From Bartonella sp. B1099 (GTDB lineage Bacteria; Pseudomonadota; Alphaproteobacteria; Rhizobiales; Rhizobiaceae), in NCBI RefSeq assembly GCF_944801835.1, contig NZ_CALYLN010000001.1, positions 1,024,001-1,088,000 on the forward strand: DNA of 64,000 bases, read 5' to 3'. A program made the position numbers and the translations under genes. The notes beneath the pieces are model-generated. The model saw nothing but the letters and a program-made list of their open reading frames with translations. It was not told the origin of the DNA and did not search any database. Shown piece by piece: positions 54,769-63,678 of the stretch (positions are counted from its first letter, which is position 1; every line of letters starts with the position of its first letter).

Positions 54769-55637
54769 TGTTGTTTGTGTTTTTTGTTTTTTCTAAATCC
54801 TCGATAGCCTTGCGCACCCAGTTACGCCATGTTGCTTGCCAATCTGTTTTGCCTGCTTTGGCTTTCCAAAAATCTCGAAATTTTGCGATTTCGACTTTGA
54901 TACGCTCTGGAGGCAAGCCCTCTGCAAGTGCAAAATCGTAATCGGGTTCAAAATCAGCAGGCAATCGACAGCCTATATCGGTTTTGACCCGTTTGTTTTT
55001 TTTCGGAACGCTTTCTTGCTCGTGAATGGGTGTTGTTGGGTTTCTACCGTTTCGATTTGTTCTGATTGGCTTTTGAGAGCATCAACCTTGATTGGCTCTT
55101 CAACCAAATCGTTTGTTTCTAAATTTTCAGAATTAATTTCTTTTTTTGATAAAATGATAGTTTTATTTTTTTTATATATATTATGGCATCATTAAGCATT
55201 GCATTAGCATTGCTTGTAGCATGCTTAAGCATATCGTTAGCATCATGCTTAGCATTTTGATCATCGCTAATTGTTTTTTCTTTATGACGTTTTGCCCATT
55301 TTGCTTGCGCTGCCTTCTGTGCTCTCTCTGAAAATTTATTTATATTTTCATTTGAGTTATTGAGTTCTTCCTCAACATCTGAACTCCATAAACGACCATC
55401 TTCTAAACAAATGATGTGCCCAGACCTAAATAAATAATCTAACGCCTTTTCAAATCTTTTTACTGTACAACAAGTAAAATGAGATAATATTCGTGAATCA
55501 TTCAAAAGAGGTTCACGTGTGTGTAACATTCTTATCCGCAACTTCACATAAACATTGACTTCCATAGGTGGTAAATCAGAGAGTTTAAATAGCCACTGGT
55601 CTGTATTAAGTCTTGTCCAAGGTATTTTACTGGACAT
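54512..55637 (-). pseudogene. DUF1376-type phage replication initiator-like protein, two frameshifts
   Basis: The N-terminal piece (55119-55637) has WTRLNTDQWLFKLSDLPPME, then CLEDGRLWSSDVEEE. The C-terminal piece (54512-54964) has CRLPADFEPDYDFALAEGLP and WQATWRNWVRKAIEDLEKTK. The linker reads open in two other frames, with shifts near an A8 run at about 55168 and near a CAACAAC run at about 55035. These proteins are thought to start phage DNA replication. The C-terminal tail overlaps the next gene out of frame. Confidence 0.7.
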
Positions 55638-56106
55638 ATGTACCCCCTTCTTTTATTAAATATAAAATTGCCAAAGCATCTGCTTCATTATCATCTTTAG
55701 GCGCGTGCCCTTTTGCATACATCGCCTTAATCATTTTTACTTTTGAGGCGTTTCCTTTTCCTGTCGTTGCTTTCTTAATTGTGCTAACAGAAATACCTTC
55801 ATAAGGAATTTTATGATGTTCACACCATGCCGTTAAGATTGCTAACAAGTCACTGTAAATATGTGCTGTATCAGTACCATTATGACGCCTCACTTCTTCA
55901 AAATACACCGCGTTAATGCTGCCTACTGTCTGCTTTATTTCTGATAGACATCTCCTAAAGCGTAAATAATACATTCCACCGACTTCAAAATATCGAGGGT
56001 GGAAATTCATAACACCACTGATGATGTGACGATCTGTACCATGTATGGCCCACCCTGTCTTGGCTCCTAGATCAAGGCAAAGAATGGTTTGTGCGTTAGT
56101 GATCAT
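55627..56106 (-). CDS. RuvC-like Holliday-junction resolvase (phage)
   Basis: 159 residues: ILCLDLGAKTGWAIHG (first catalytic Asp in a G-x-K-x-G-W context), VYFEEVRRHNG (catalytic Glu), and KDDNEADALAILYL (final Asp pair). It likely resolves branched phage DNA. It lies just upstream of the DUF1376 gene with an 11-bp overlap. Confidence 0.8.
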   Translation of the reverse strand: MITNAQTILCLDLGAKTGWAIHGTDRHIISGVMNFHPRYFEVGGMYYLRFRRCLSEIKQTVGSINAVYFEEVRRHNGTDTAHIYSDLLAILTAWCEHHKIPYEGISVSTIKKATTGKGNASKVKMIKAMYAKGHAPKDDNEADALAILYLIKEGGTYVQ

Positions 56107-56231
56107 AGTCCCCCTTAAGGTTGCTGTGTATTTATGCGTGCGTCATAACAGAGCGTGTTGTGATTGCCTGTCTTGCAAAAATATTTGTGAAAAAGTATCC
56201 TCCCAACGATTCTAAAAAAGTGGGGGGAGTT

Positions 56232-57008
56232 ATGATGCAAGAATGGATAAAGATATTTCTTACAGGTTTTGTTTCATTTGCTGTGTCGCTTTCTGTAGCA
56301 CTTATTTTAAGAAATAAAGACCGGAAAGAAGCAGCTAAAATCCGCAAAGATGATTTAGAAAAAGCTGCAAAAAAACGAGAAGAAGATATAGAATGGATAA
56401 GCAAGCAATTTGCAGAAAGCCAAGAACAGACGACAGCTCTTAAAGAGCAAGCGATATCGACAAAAGATCTTGCCAAATGGTCAGAAGAACATATTAAAAT
56501 TTTGTTAGATAACAAAAGAGTACAGGATTTGGGTTTGCCCCCTTCCATATATACAACTGGCCCACATTTTCCAACAAAAGGCAAGTGGACACTTCTTTTT
56601 TTAAAGATAAAAAACAATGCACAAACTGTCATCCACGTTTTAAATATAAAGCTAAAAGATGGTTCTCGCTTTATTCTTGGATATGGCATCATATACGAAC
56701 CTGAAACAAGATGGTGGCAAATGCAATCACCATATGTTAATCCTGATGCCCGTCCAACGTCACACAAATCACGCGGCCGCTGTGAGGAAGCAAAGGATTT
56801 TCGAACGGGACAAGAAATCGATGTTAATATTTCCATAGCTCCCTCAGAAGATAAGTACACAAGAATCCTTATTTTTGTGGCAGCGCGTGAAGAAGATATA
56901 AAAGCCCAAGTTACTTTAATCATTACTCATACATCCCCACTGCAACCAGAAACAACAATGACTGTAACTACACAAACCGACCTCATAGACTTTAAAAAAT
57001 TGGATTAA
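56232..57008 (+). CDS. Membrane-anchored coiled-coil protein of unknown function
   Basis: 258 residues. I start at the ATG at 56232 after GGGGGGAG. One N-terminal membrane segment (IFLTGFVSFAVSLSVALILR) is followed by a charged coiled coil to about residue 90 and a beta-rich C-terminal domain (KWTLLFLKIKNNAQTVIHVL). On the opposite strand to the replication genes, so probably an independently expressed cargo gene. Confidence 0.55.
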   Translation: MMQEWIKIFLTGFVSFAVSLSVALILRNKDRKEAAKIRKDDLEKAAKKREEDIEWISKQFAESQEQTTALKEQAISTKDLAKWSEEHIKILLDNKRVQDLGLPPSIYTTGPHFPTKGKWTLLFLKIKNNAQTVIHVLNIKLKDGSRFILGYGIIYEPETRWWQMQSPYVNPDARPTSHKSRGRCEEAKDFRTGQEIDVNISIAPSEDKYTRILIFVAAREEDIKAQVTLIITHTSPLQPETTMTVTTQTDLIDFKKLD

Positions 57009-57009
57009 C

Positions 57010-57405
57010 TCAACTCAGACACACACTGCACGCATCACTTATTAATTTGATTTCTTCTTTTCTTTTTTCGATGAGGTCATCCCTTAAAAGATCAAGATTA
57101 CTTTCGACTAAAGCTGTAAACAAAAGCAGCTCATTTAAGCGATAAAAAGATGACAACTCTTGAGAAAAATGATTATCAAACCAAGCTGTAAAAATTTGCG
57201 TAAAGACAGATGAAAACCATTGTTTAAAATCATCGTACGGCAATAACGGAAAATAATTTCTATCATCACTCTCAAAAATATTTTGTAGTATATAGACAAG
57301 ATAACATGTTGATGAGTGATCTATGCCACTTTCACATGTACGATTAGGCGAGCGGACACCATAATATATGTCTTCATGTCCAATCTTATTAACAAGATCA
57401 ATCAA
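57010..57405 (-). CDS. Possible C-terminal part of the Cro-like regulator, or separate small protein
   Basis: 131 residues from a TTG, no ATG available. It is in the same frame as the XRE gene upstream (57460-57711), separated only by one TAA at 57460-57462. Between them the frame is open (EERSKTIDVPQITISKVQLI). A single protein of about 230 residues split by a nonsense codon is thus possible. Contains FSSVFTQIFTAWFDNHFSQE. Unknown family. Confidence 0.45.
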   Translation of the reverse strand: MIDLVNKIGHEDIYYGVRSPNRTCESGIDHSSTCYLVYILQNIFESDDRNYFPLLPYDDFKQWFSSVFTQIFTAWFDNHFSQELSSFYRLNELLLFTALVESNLDLLRDDLIEKRKEEIKLISDACSVCLS

Positions 57406-57459
57406 CTGAACTTTGCTTATAGTGATTTGTGGGACATCTATCGTCTTTGATCTTTCTTC

Positions 57460-57711
57460 TTAAGAGTGTGAATGGTGCTGCTGGTGCTCGTTATTATCTG
57501 TAGAAGCAGGTGTGAAAGCAGGCATAGAGCTAGAACTGTTCTTCAATTGTTGCAATTTTAGGTAATTTATTACAGAGATAGATCCTCTTGTTTCCCATTT
57601 GCAAACAGCTGCCTGAGTTACACCAAGCACTTTAGCCATTTCTGATTGTGTCCAATTAAATTTGCCTCGTATTGACTTAGTCAAATTCTTAAAATCTTCT
57701 CGTTGATCCAT
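57460..57711 (-). CDS. XRE-family regulator (Cro-like) opposite the repressor
   Basis: 83 residues. FNWTQSEMAKVLGVTQAAVC, then KWETRGSISVINYL form an HTH. Divergent from the repressor gene with about 110 bases between, the arrangement of a lambda-like switch. The C-terminus is His/Gln-rich (NEHQQHHSHS). Confidence 0.75.
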   Translation of the reverse strand: MDQREDFKNLTKSIRGKFNWTQSEMAKVLGVTQAAVCKWETRGSISVINYLKLQQLKNSSSSMPAFTPASTDNNEHQQHHSHS

Positions 57712-57750
57712 TTAAAAGCTCCAATTACAGCTTTGTCTTATTTTATTCAT

Positions 57751-57769
57751 ATAATTATAGTTATATAAA
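57751..57769 (+). promoter_or_regulatory. Operator candidate in the divergent switch region
   Basis: ATAATTATAGTTATATAAA, in which ATAATTATAGTTAT is a near-perfect palindrome. The identical 19-base sequence recurs at 58543-58561 downstream of the repressor gene. Confidence 0.55.
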
Positions 57770-57820
57770 GTCAAGGAAATTTATCTTTATCAACGATAAA
57801 AAAATAAGGTAGACAAAAGT

Positions 57821-58438
57821 ATGAGTAATAAATCTAACATCATAAGCACGTTAAAAAAGATTTTAACTGAATTTAACTTAACGCAAGAAGATGTAGCCAA
57901 GCGGCTAAACGTAACGCAAGCTTCAGTGTCTAAGTGGTTAAAAGATTCTGATCCGCGTGGTTCTAATCGAGACGCCATTTTAGAGTTATATAAAGAACTA
58001 ACAGGCGACAATCACTTAACGACTTTTGTTCCTCTTATGGGGTATATCGGAGCAGGAACACAGATAGATCCAAGCTTTGAACAAATTCCAGAAGATGGTC
58101 TTGAACAAGTAGAAATCCCGTTTGCTTTACCTGATGATATGGTTGCTTTTGAAGTTAAAGGCGATTCTATGCTTCCTGCATACAAAGATGGGGATATGGT
58201 TATTGTAAGACGGCGCCAAATCAAAACAGTAGAATCCTTCTTTGGCAAAGAAGCCGTTATTCTCACGCATGATAATAAAAGATATATAAAACAGATTAGC
58301 AGAGGGATAAATGGAGAGATAGATTTGCTTTCTTGGAATGCACTCCCCATTAAAAATGTTAAAATTGCATGGATTGGAGAAATCTTTGCTATCTTACCAA
58401 CGAATTCTTACAGTAAACCGATTCGGTCTTATCGCTAA
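57821..58438 (+). CDS. Phage CI/LexA-like repressor (HTH + S24 peptidase)
   Basis: 205 residues. HTH at about 21-42 (TQEDVAKRLNVTQASVSKWL). The autocleavage site is Ala78-Gly79 in YIGAGTQ. The catalytic Ser116 is in KGDSMLPAYKDGD and Lys157 in KRYIKQI. Like lambda CI it should maintain lysogeny and be cut with RecA help after DNA damage. It is the main target to test for the antirepressors in this window. Confidence 0.9.
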   Translation: MSNKSNIISTLKKILTEFNLTQEDVAKRLNVTQASVSKWLKDSDPRGSNRDAILELYKELTGDNHLTTFVPLMGYIGAGTQIDPSFEQIPEDGLEQVEIPFALPDDMVAFEVKGDSMLPAYKDGDMVIVRRRQIKTVESFFGKEAVILTHDNKRYIKQISRGINGEIDLLSWNALPIKNVKIAWIGEIFAILPTNSYSKPIRSYR

Positions 58439-58542
58439 TTATCATCTATATTAAAAAACATTTTTCTCTTCTTATTTTACAAGATGTTATAATATTTTTT
58501 ATAAAAAAATATAACTTTTTATAATTTTTCTCTTGCTATTTT

Positions 58543-58561
58543 ATAATTATAGTTATATAAA
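58543..58561 (+). promoter_or_regulatory. Second copy of the operator candidate
   Basis: Same 19 bases as at 57751-57769, in the promoter region of the 58615 gene. This suggests that the repressor also controls the plus-strand early operon. Confidence 0.55.
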
Positions 58562-58614
58562 TATATTATAAATTAACACAAACAATCGCTATTAGGCGTT
58601 AGGGAGGGGAAATT

Positions 58615-58998
58615 ATGGAAAAGCCAATTCTCATAAATTCTAATGAAATTCTCTTAGTTCATTTAGTTTACTTCGATAGAGATGAACACATTGCAGAATC
58701 TGGACCGCTTGATGCAAGTCAAATTCTAAGCATTGTTAATGGGGTAGATGATGTTATCCAAATCTTTCGTATAAATCCTTCTGAAAAGAGTTGTGAAGAT
58801 ATCTCTGAAGAGATTGCAGACGCATATGTAGAAAAAAATATCGACCATCTCCATGAGGAGAGTGTGGTTCATTACTTTGTACGCGAAAGTGATACTTACA
58901 ATGACCTTTTAGATGATTTAGCAAAAGAAAGATATAATGATGAGGTCTACGGTACTTATGAACAACAGCACCGTTTGCGTCCTTGTGATGTGCTTTAA
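58615..58998 (+). CDS. Phage early protein of unknown function
   Basis: 127 residues, strongly acidic: LVHLVYFDRDEHIAESGPLD, then EEIADAYVEKNIDHLHEESV. First gene of the plus-strand early operon, preceded by GGGAGGGGAAATT and the operator copy. No family recognised. Confidence 0.6.
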   Translation: MEKPILINSNEILLVHLVYFDRDEHIAESGPLDASQILSIVNGVDDVIQIFRINPSEKSCEDISEEIADAYVEKNIDHLHEESVVHYFVRESDTYNDLLDDLAKERYNDEVYGTYEQQHRLRPCDVL

Positions 58999-59053
58999 AA
59001 TTCTGAAGGGCGTTTCTAAAAGCCCCCCCTTTTCCCATCATATGAGGTACGTA

Positions 59054-59482
59054 ATGAAAAATTTTATCCCTACTCATAATATCATAATTAAACAAAAAAC
59101 CATTCAAACTGTTAGCGCTCGTGACTTGCATGCATTTTTGGAAGTCAAAGCCGAGTTTAGAAAATGGATAGCAAACTGTATTAAAGATTTTTCTTTTCGA
59201 GAAGATATCGATTTTGTCACATCTACTAAAAAATTACCATCACGGGGTGGTCCTTCTAAAGATTATGCTCTCACTTTAAACGCAGCAAAACACATTGCCA
59301 TTTGTGAACCTAATCTCAAAGGTAAACAAGTACGTCAATATTTTTTGGAATGTGAAAAAAAAGCAAAAGCAACAATCGATTATTCAAAACCTGAAACATT
59401 AGAAGAAATCTTAAGACATCTCAAACAGCAAATTAAGCACAATGAAAATGTTCTCACAACGAATGGAGTGAAGCATGCATAA
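59054..59482 (+). CDS. AntA-type antirepressor domain, lacking the C-terminal KilAC part
   Basis: 142 residues. QTVSARDLHAFLEVKAEFRK, then LNAAKHIAICEPNLKGKQVR match AntA/AntB. The gene ends after a linker (LRHLKQQIKHNENVLTTNGV) with no KilAC domain. It overlaps the following Rha-type gene by 8 bases. Compare the fused AntA-KilAC gene at 34407. Confidence 0.75.
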   Translation: MKNFIPTHNIIIKQKTIQTVSARDLHAFLEVKAEFRKWIANCIKDFSFREDIDFVTSTKKLPSRGGPSKDYALTLNAAKHIAICEPNLKGKQVRQYFLECEKKAKATIDYSKPETLEEILRHLKQQIKHNENVLTTNGVKHA

Positions 59483-60203
59483 TCTTATGACAGTAGAAGA
59501 AAACAATTTTAATAACCAAACCATTCAAACTATGTCCAGTCGTGAAATTGCTGAACTATGTAGTAAACAACACGCACACATTATGCGCGATATTAGGCAA
59601 ATGTTAGGGGAATTATACCCTGAAGAGGGTTAATCCAAATTTGGATCCACCTATTTAGACAAACAAGGCAAGCCCCAAAACTGCTACCATCTACCCAAAC
59701 GTGAGTGCCTCATCTTAGTTTCGGGTTACAGCATGACATTACGTGCTAAGATTATAGACCGTTGGCAAGAATTGGAAAAACAAGTGGTAGCACCACAAAT
59801 CGACTATTCAAGTCCAAAAGCTATGATTGGCTTTTTGAATTACCTCCAAGGGCAAATAGATCAAAAAGACAGCATTATTGAAGATTTAACACCAAAAGCC
59901 ATGGCACTTGAAAGTTTACAGCGCCATGATGGGCTCTTTGGTCTTACAGAAGCGGCTAAAATACTCGAGATGCAACCAAAACAATTCATTCAATTTTTAC
60001 AGCAAAAAGGTTGGATTTACAGACGTGCAGCAGGGGGAAATTTACTCCCTTATCAAGACAAAATCCAAAAGCAACTGATGGATTGTCCAACCATTACACT
60101 TCAAACCGCCAGTGGAATAGAAAAAGTCATTCCTTGCGCAAAAATTACCACAAAAGGCATGGGGCTGCTGTCTCAAGAGCTTAAAAGACAAAGCATGCAT
60201 TAA
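59475..60203 (+). pseudogene. pRha-KilAC antirepressor with in-frame stop
   Basis: From the ATG at 59475: [28 protein letters not shown], then TAA at 59631, then in the same frame [20 protein letters not shown] and [20 protein letters not shown] to the end with [21 protein letters not shown] single nonsense codon splits it. Reinitiation at 59733 (ATG) could still give the C-terminal piece. There is no structured leader here, unlike the other three. Confidence 0.75.
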
Positions 60204-60215
60204 GAGGAGGTTATC

Positions 60216-60533
60216 ATGATAAAAAAGAAATATAAACTCACTGATGAAACAATCAAAGTTGATGGAACAACGCTTTATCGCATACGCGCCTTAAAAGATT
60301 TTGATGATGTCAAAGAAGGCGACCTTGGAGGCTTTGTCGAGAGTGAATGGAATCTTAGCCATGATGATAATTGCTGGGTTGGAGGCAATGCTTGTATTTA
60401 TCAAAATGCATATATCTCTGAAAATGCGAAGGTTTATGATGATGCCGAAGTTTATAATAACGCAAAAGTTCGTGGTAATGCCATAGTAGCCGGCGAGACA
60501 GAATTTTATGGAAGTGACGCTATTTTAAGGTAG
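60216..60533 (+). CDS. Short hexapeptide-repeat phage protein
   Basis: 105 residues: YRIRALKDFDDVKEGDLGGF, NLSHDDNCWVGGNACIYQNA, about seven repeats, then an abrupt end. Same family as 97-810 but truncated. Preceded by AAGAGGAGGTTATC. Confidence 0.7.
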   Translation: MIKKKYKLTDETIKVDGTTLYRIRALKDFDDVKEGDLGGFVESEWNLSHDDNCWVGGNACIYQNAYISENAKVYDDAEVYNNAKVRGNAIVAGETEFYGSDAILR

Positions 60534-60543
60534 GGCGAAAATC

Positions 60544-61113
60544 ATGCAAAAAAAATATGAACTGACTGATGAAATAAAAGAATTTTATGATGCAAGAACC
60601 GATAAAAGTAAAAAACTTTATCGCATACGTGCATTAAGAGATTTTAGAAATATTAAAAAAGGTTACTTAGGCGGCTATATACAAAAAGAAGACAACCTAT
60701 CGCATGAAGGCGATTGTTGGGTTTGGCATAAAGCTATGGTTTATGGTGACGCTAAGATTTTCGGCAATGCACAAGTATTTGAACGCGCAAAAATTACAGG
60801 CAGGGCGCGTGTTTATGAAAATGCAAAAGTTTGCGGTGAAGCATATGTTGAATATGATGCGCAAATTTACGGCAATGCACAAATTTATGGTGAGGCTCGA
60901 GTTTTGGGCCATGTTTATGGCAATGCCCGTGTCTATGGAGATGCTTATATAAGTGATAAAGTACACATTTTCGGAAATATGAAAATTCTAGATGGAGTAT
61001 ATATTTTCGATAATGTAAATATTTCTGGTAATCTTGAAATTCGTGGACGCAATTCAATCATCTGCGAAAGTGACTATTCAGCAAGCGATATAAGCTACAT
61101 AAGCCGTTTCTAG
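60544..61113 (+). CDS. Hexapeptide-repeat phage protein
   Basis: 189 residues with YRIRALRDFRNIKKGYLGGY, NLSHEGDCWVWHKAMVYGDA and about 15 repeats such as ARVYENAKVCGEAYVEYDAQ. Ten bases after its paralogue, probably from tandem duplication. Function unknown. Confidence 0.7.
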   Translation: MQKKYELTDEIKEFYDARTDKSKKLYRIRALRDFRNIKKGYLGGYIQKEDNLSHEGDCWVWHKAMVYGDAKIFGNAQVFERAKITGRARVYENAKVCGEAYVEYDAQIYGNAQIYGEARVLGHVYGNARVYGDAYISDKVHIFGNMKILDGVYIFDNVNISGNLEIRGRNSIICESDYSASDISYISRF

Positions 61114-61187
61114 CAATAAAAACAAAGATTTTAACACATGCGTGATTCACGCCACGGGTGAGTTGCGCTTTAATGGAGGAAATCAAG

Positions 61188-61942
61188 ATGAGAGAACTAA
61201 GTACCACACAGTGGAAAAAACAAACGCTTGTGAAACCAACTCTACAGCTATGGAGCTTATTTTAGAAAGAGCTTTACAAAGTGATGTCGATCTGGAGCGT
61301 CTCAAGAGCCTTCTTGAATTGCGAGAAAAGGAGATAGAACGACAAGAGCGCCAGGACTTTGTCCGTGATCTTTCTGCTATGCAAATGGAATATAAAAACA
61401 TCGAACAAAATGCCCTTAATACACATACTAAAAGTATCTATACAACACTTGATAAATATATTGATGCAATCAAGGAAACTCTTGCAAAACACCACTTTGC
61501 CTTGTTTTCTCAGATCAAAGCACAGAACTCAAACGGTATAACCGTAGAAATGACTTTAACACATAAATCAGGGAATAAAATATCAACAGAAGGAACATTT
61601 CCCTTTGACACTACAGGGAGCAAAAACAGCATACAAGCGGTTGGCTCTACAATTACCTATGCACGAAGATACCTGCTAGGCATGCTTCTTAATGTAGCAA
61701 GAAAAGAAGACGATACAGATGGAGCCACAATTCTTGCTGGTATCTCTTCTGAACAGATGAATGAAATCAAAGAATTAATGGAACAGACACAAGCAAAGGA
61801 AAGCGATATTATTTCTTTCATAGGAGTAAAAACCCTAACACAGATGTCTTATAAACAAGCACAAACCGTTTTGTTTGCTTTGAAAAAAAAGAAACGCTCT
61901 CAAATGAATAAAGCACAACAAGAGCAACAAAAGGCGGTGTAA
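61188..61942 (+). CDS. ERF-family single-strand annealing protein, start uncertain
   Basis: The core from MELILERALQSDVDLERLKS through VEMTLTHKSGNKISTEG and VGSTITYARRYLLGMLLNVA is an ERF recombinase, pairing with the exonuclease downstream. The best ribosome binding site (TGGAGGAAATCAAG) precedes the ATG at 61188 (MRELSTTQW), but that frame differs by one base from the ERF frame, with the change near the A6 run at about 61218. Either a frameshift exists or translation starts at GTG 61142 or ATG 61250. Confidence 0.75.
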
Positions 61943-61943
61943 A

Positions 61944-62567
61944 ATGGAACAAAGAACAGCAGAATGGTTTCAAGCCCGTTTAGGTAAAGTCACCGCTTCA
62001 AACGTTTATAACGTACTCAGTAAAACAGCCAAGGGAATACCTACAAGCAAATATGAAGACTACAAAATAAAACTTATGACAGAGCGATTAACAGAGGAAA
62101 TAAGCCAATCTTATATAACACCCGCTATGCAATGGGGCATTGAACATGAAGAAGATGCCTTGAGAGAATATGCCTTTATTTATGATACAGAGGTCACAGG
62201 GTGCGGTTTCATTCAACATCCCACAATCCCAATGGCTGGTGCAAGTCCTGATGGATTTGTTGGTGAAGACGGTTTAGTAGAGGTTAAATGCCCGCAACCA
62301 CCAAACCATCTACGCTTCTTTATAGATAGTAATATCAAGCCTGAATATCACGCGCAAATGCAATTCCAAATGGCTTGTACGGGACGTCAATGGTGTGATT
62401 TTATCAGTTATGATCCGCGTTTTGTAGGCAGATCATCTGATTTTCGTATGAAAATCAAGCGCATTCACCGTGATGAAGAACAAATCGAACAGATTAATCA
62501 AGCGGTCGAAAATTTTTTAGCAGAAATAGAACAAGAGATGCAAAAGATTTTGACAAAAGCCGCTTGA
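61944..62567 (+). CDS. YqaJ-like viral recombinase / lambda-type exonuclease
   Basis: 207 residues: RTAEWFQARLGKVTASNVYN, MAGASPDGFVGEDGLVEVKC (the Dx...ExK nuclease core) and NIKPEYHAQMQFQMACTGRQ. It resects DNA ends to make single strands for the ERF protein. Starts one base after the ERF stop. Confidence 0.9.
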   Translation: MEQRTAEWFQARLGKVTASNVYNVLSKTAKGIPTSKYEDYKIKLMTERLTEEISQSYITPAMQWGIEHEEDALREYAFIYDTEVTGCGFIQHPTIPMAGASPDGFVGEDGLVEVKCPQPPNHLRFFIDSNIKPEYHAQMQFQMACTGRQWCDFISYDPRFVGRSSDFRMKIKRIHRDEEQIEQINQAVENFLAEIEQEMQKILTKAA

Positions 62568-62626
62568 TGTTATGGGGGTGCTCTCTCCTCCCAGCACCCC
62601 CACCCATTTATGTAAGGAAATTAAAC

Positions 62627-63091
62627 GTGTGTAATACCAAAGATGAGAAGCCTTGTTTTTTTACCATTGGTTATGAAGGAAAATCACTAGACCATTATCT
62701 GAATTGCCTCATAGAAAACAATGTTAAAATTTTGTGTGATGTTCGTAAAAATCCAATAAGCAGAAAACATGGATTTTCAAAAAGACAATTAGAGAAAGCT
62801 GTAAATGACATTGGCATTGAATATATGCACATGCCTGAACTTGGAATTTCCTCTGAAAAAAGGCGCAATCTGAAAACACGAGAAGATTATGAATATCTTT
62901 TTGAAGATTATAAAAATACAACTCTTAAGAATAATCTTCATGCAATAGAAAAATTATACCAGATTTTTTTAGATAAAAAACGTGTTGCAATTACTTGCTT
63001 TGAAGCAGATGTGTGCATGTGTCATAGGGAAGAAATTACCAAGGTTCTTACACAACTCAAAGATTGGAAATATGAAATTAAACACATCTAA
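62627..63091 (+). CDS. DUF488 protein
   Basis: 154 residues from a GTG after AAGGAAA. FFTIGYEGKSLDHYLNCLIE, LCDVRKNPISRKHGFSKRQL, and ITCFEADVCMCHREEI, with the conserved Cys-H-R, are the DUF488 signature. Biochemical role unknown. It is unusual inside a phage recombination operon. Confidence 0.8.
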   Translation: MCNTKDEKPCFFTIGYEGKSLDHYLNCLIENNVKILCDVRKNPISRKHGFSKRQLEKAVNDIGIEYMHMPELGISSEKRRNLKTREDYEYLFEDYKNTTLKNNLHAIEKLYQIFLDKKRVAITCFEADVCMCHREEITKVLTQLKDWKYEIKHI

Positions 63092-63177
63092 CAAATAAAT
63101 TTGCAAATTTAAAATACAGAGGTGTTTCTTAACAGCCCACTTATTTACATAACATAAAAAGATAGAAAGGCAATGAG

Positions 63178-63381
63178 ATGATATTTGATGATGGCAATAG
63201 ATATGTAACAACCCGTGAATGTGCAGAGCTTTTTAGTGTATCGACAACAACGATTCGCAATTGGGTGCTTCAAGGGGTATTTCCAGAGCCATATAAGCTA
63301 GGGAGAGCAGTAAGGTGGAGAAAAAAAGAGATTTTAGCCTTTACTCCAAAGAAAAATACGGAACAAATAACAACAAATTAG
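63178..63381 (+). CDS. AlpA/excisionase-like MerR-type HTH protein
   Basis: 67 residues: YVTTRECAELFSVSTTTIRN, WVLQGVFPEPYKLGRAVRWR. The fold is that of phage excisionases and AlpA regulators. As the last phage gene before the tRNA it could be Xis. Confidence 0.75.
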   Translation: MIFDDGNRYVTTRECAELFSVSTTTIRNWVLQGVFPEPYKLGRAVRWRKKEILAFTPKKNTEQITTN

Positions 63382-63479
63382 GTAAAACTGTATAAATCGT
63401 AGAAGGTGGACTGAAAGGTGGGCTAAAAACAGAGAATTAAAGAGAAATCTATATATTTCAATGCGCTAAAAGCAAAAAA

Positions 63480-63564
63480 TGGTGCCCGGAAGAGGACTCG
63501 AACCTCCACGCCTTGCGGCACAGGTACCTGAAACCTGCGCGTCTACCAATTCCGCCATCTGGGC
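63480..63564 (-). tRNA. tRNA-Leu(CAG)
   Basis: On the minus strand a class II tRNA of 85 bases including encoded CCA: acceptor GCCCAGA/TTCCGGGC region, D-loop AATTGGTAGA, anticodon stem-loop CAGGT-TTCAGGT-ACCTG with anticodon CAG, long variable arm TGCCGCAAGGCG, T-arm GGAGGTTCGAGTCCTC. Its 3' end faces the prophage, the usual attachment geometry of tyrosine integrases. Confidence 0.9.
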
Positions 63565-63678
63565 TTATAAAAATCATCTAAGCGTGTGAAGCAATTCTGT
63601 CAATAAAATTATAGAATTTATTTTCTCTGTTTAAAATGATTGAATTAAACTTTTGAAGGGCATCATGGTTCTGAAAGT

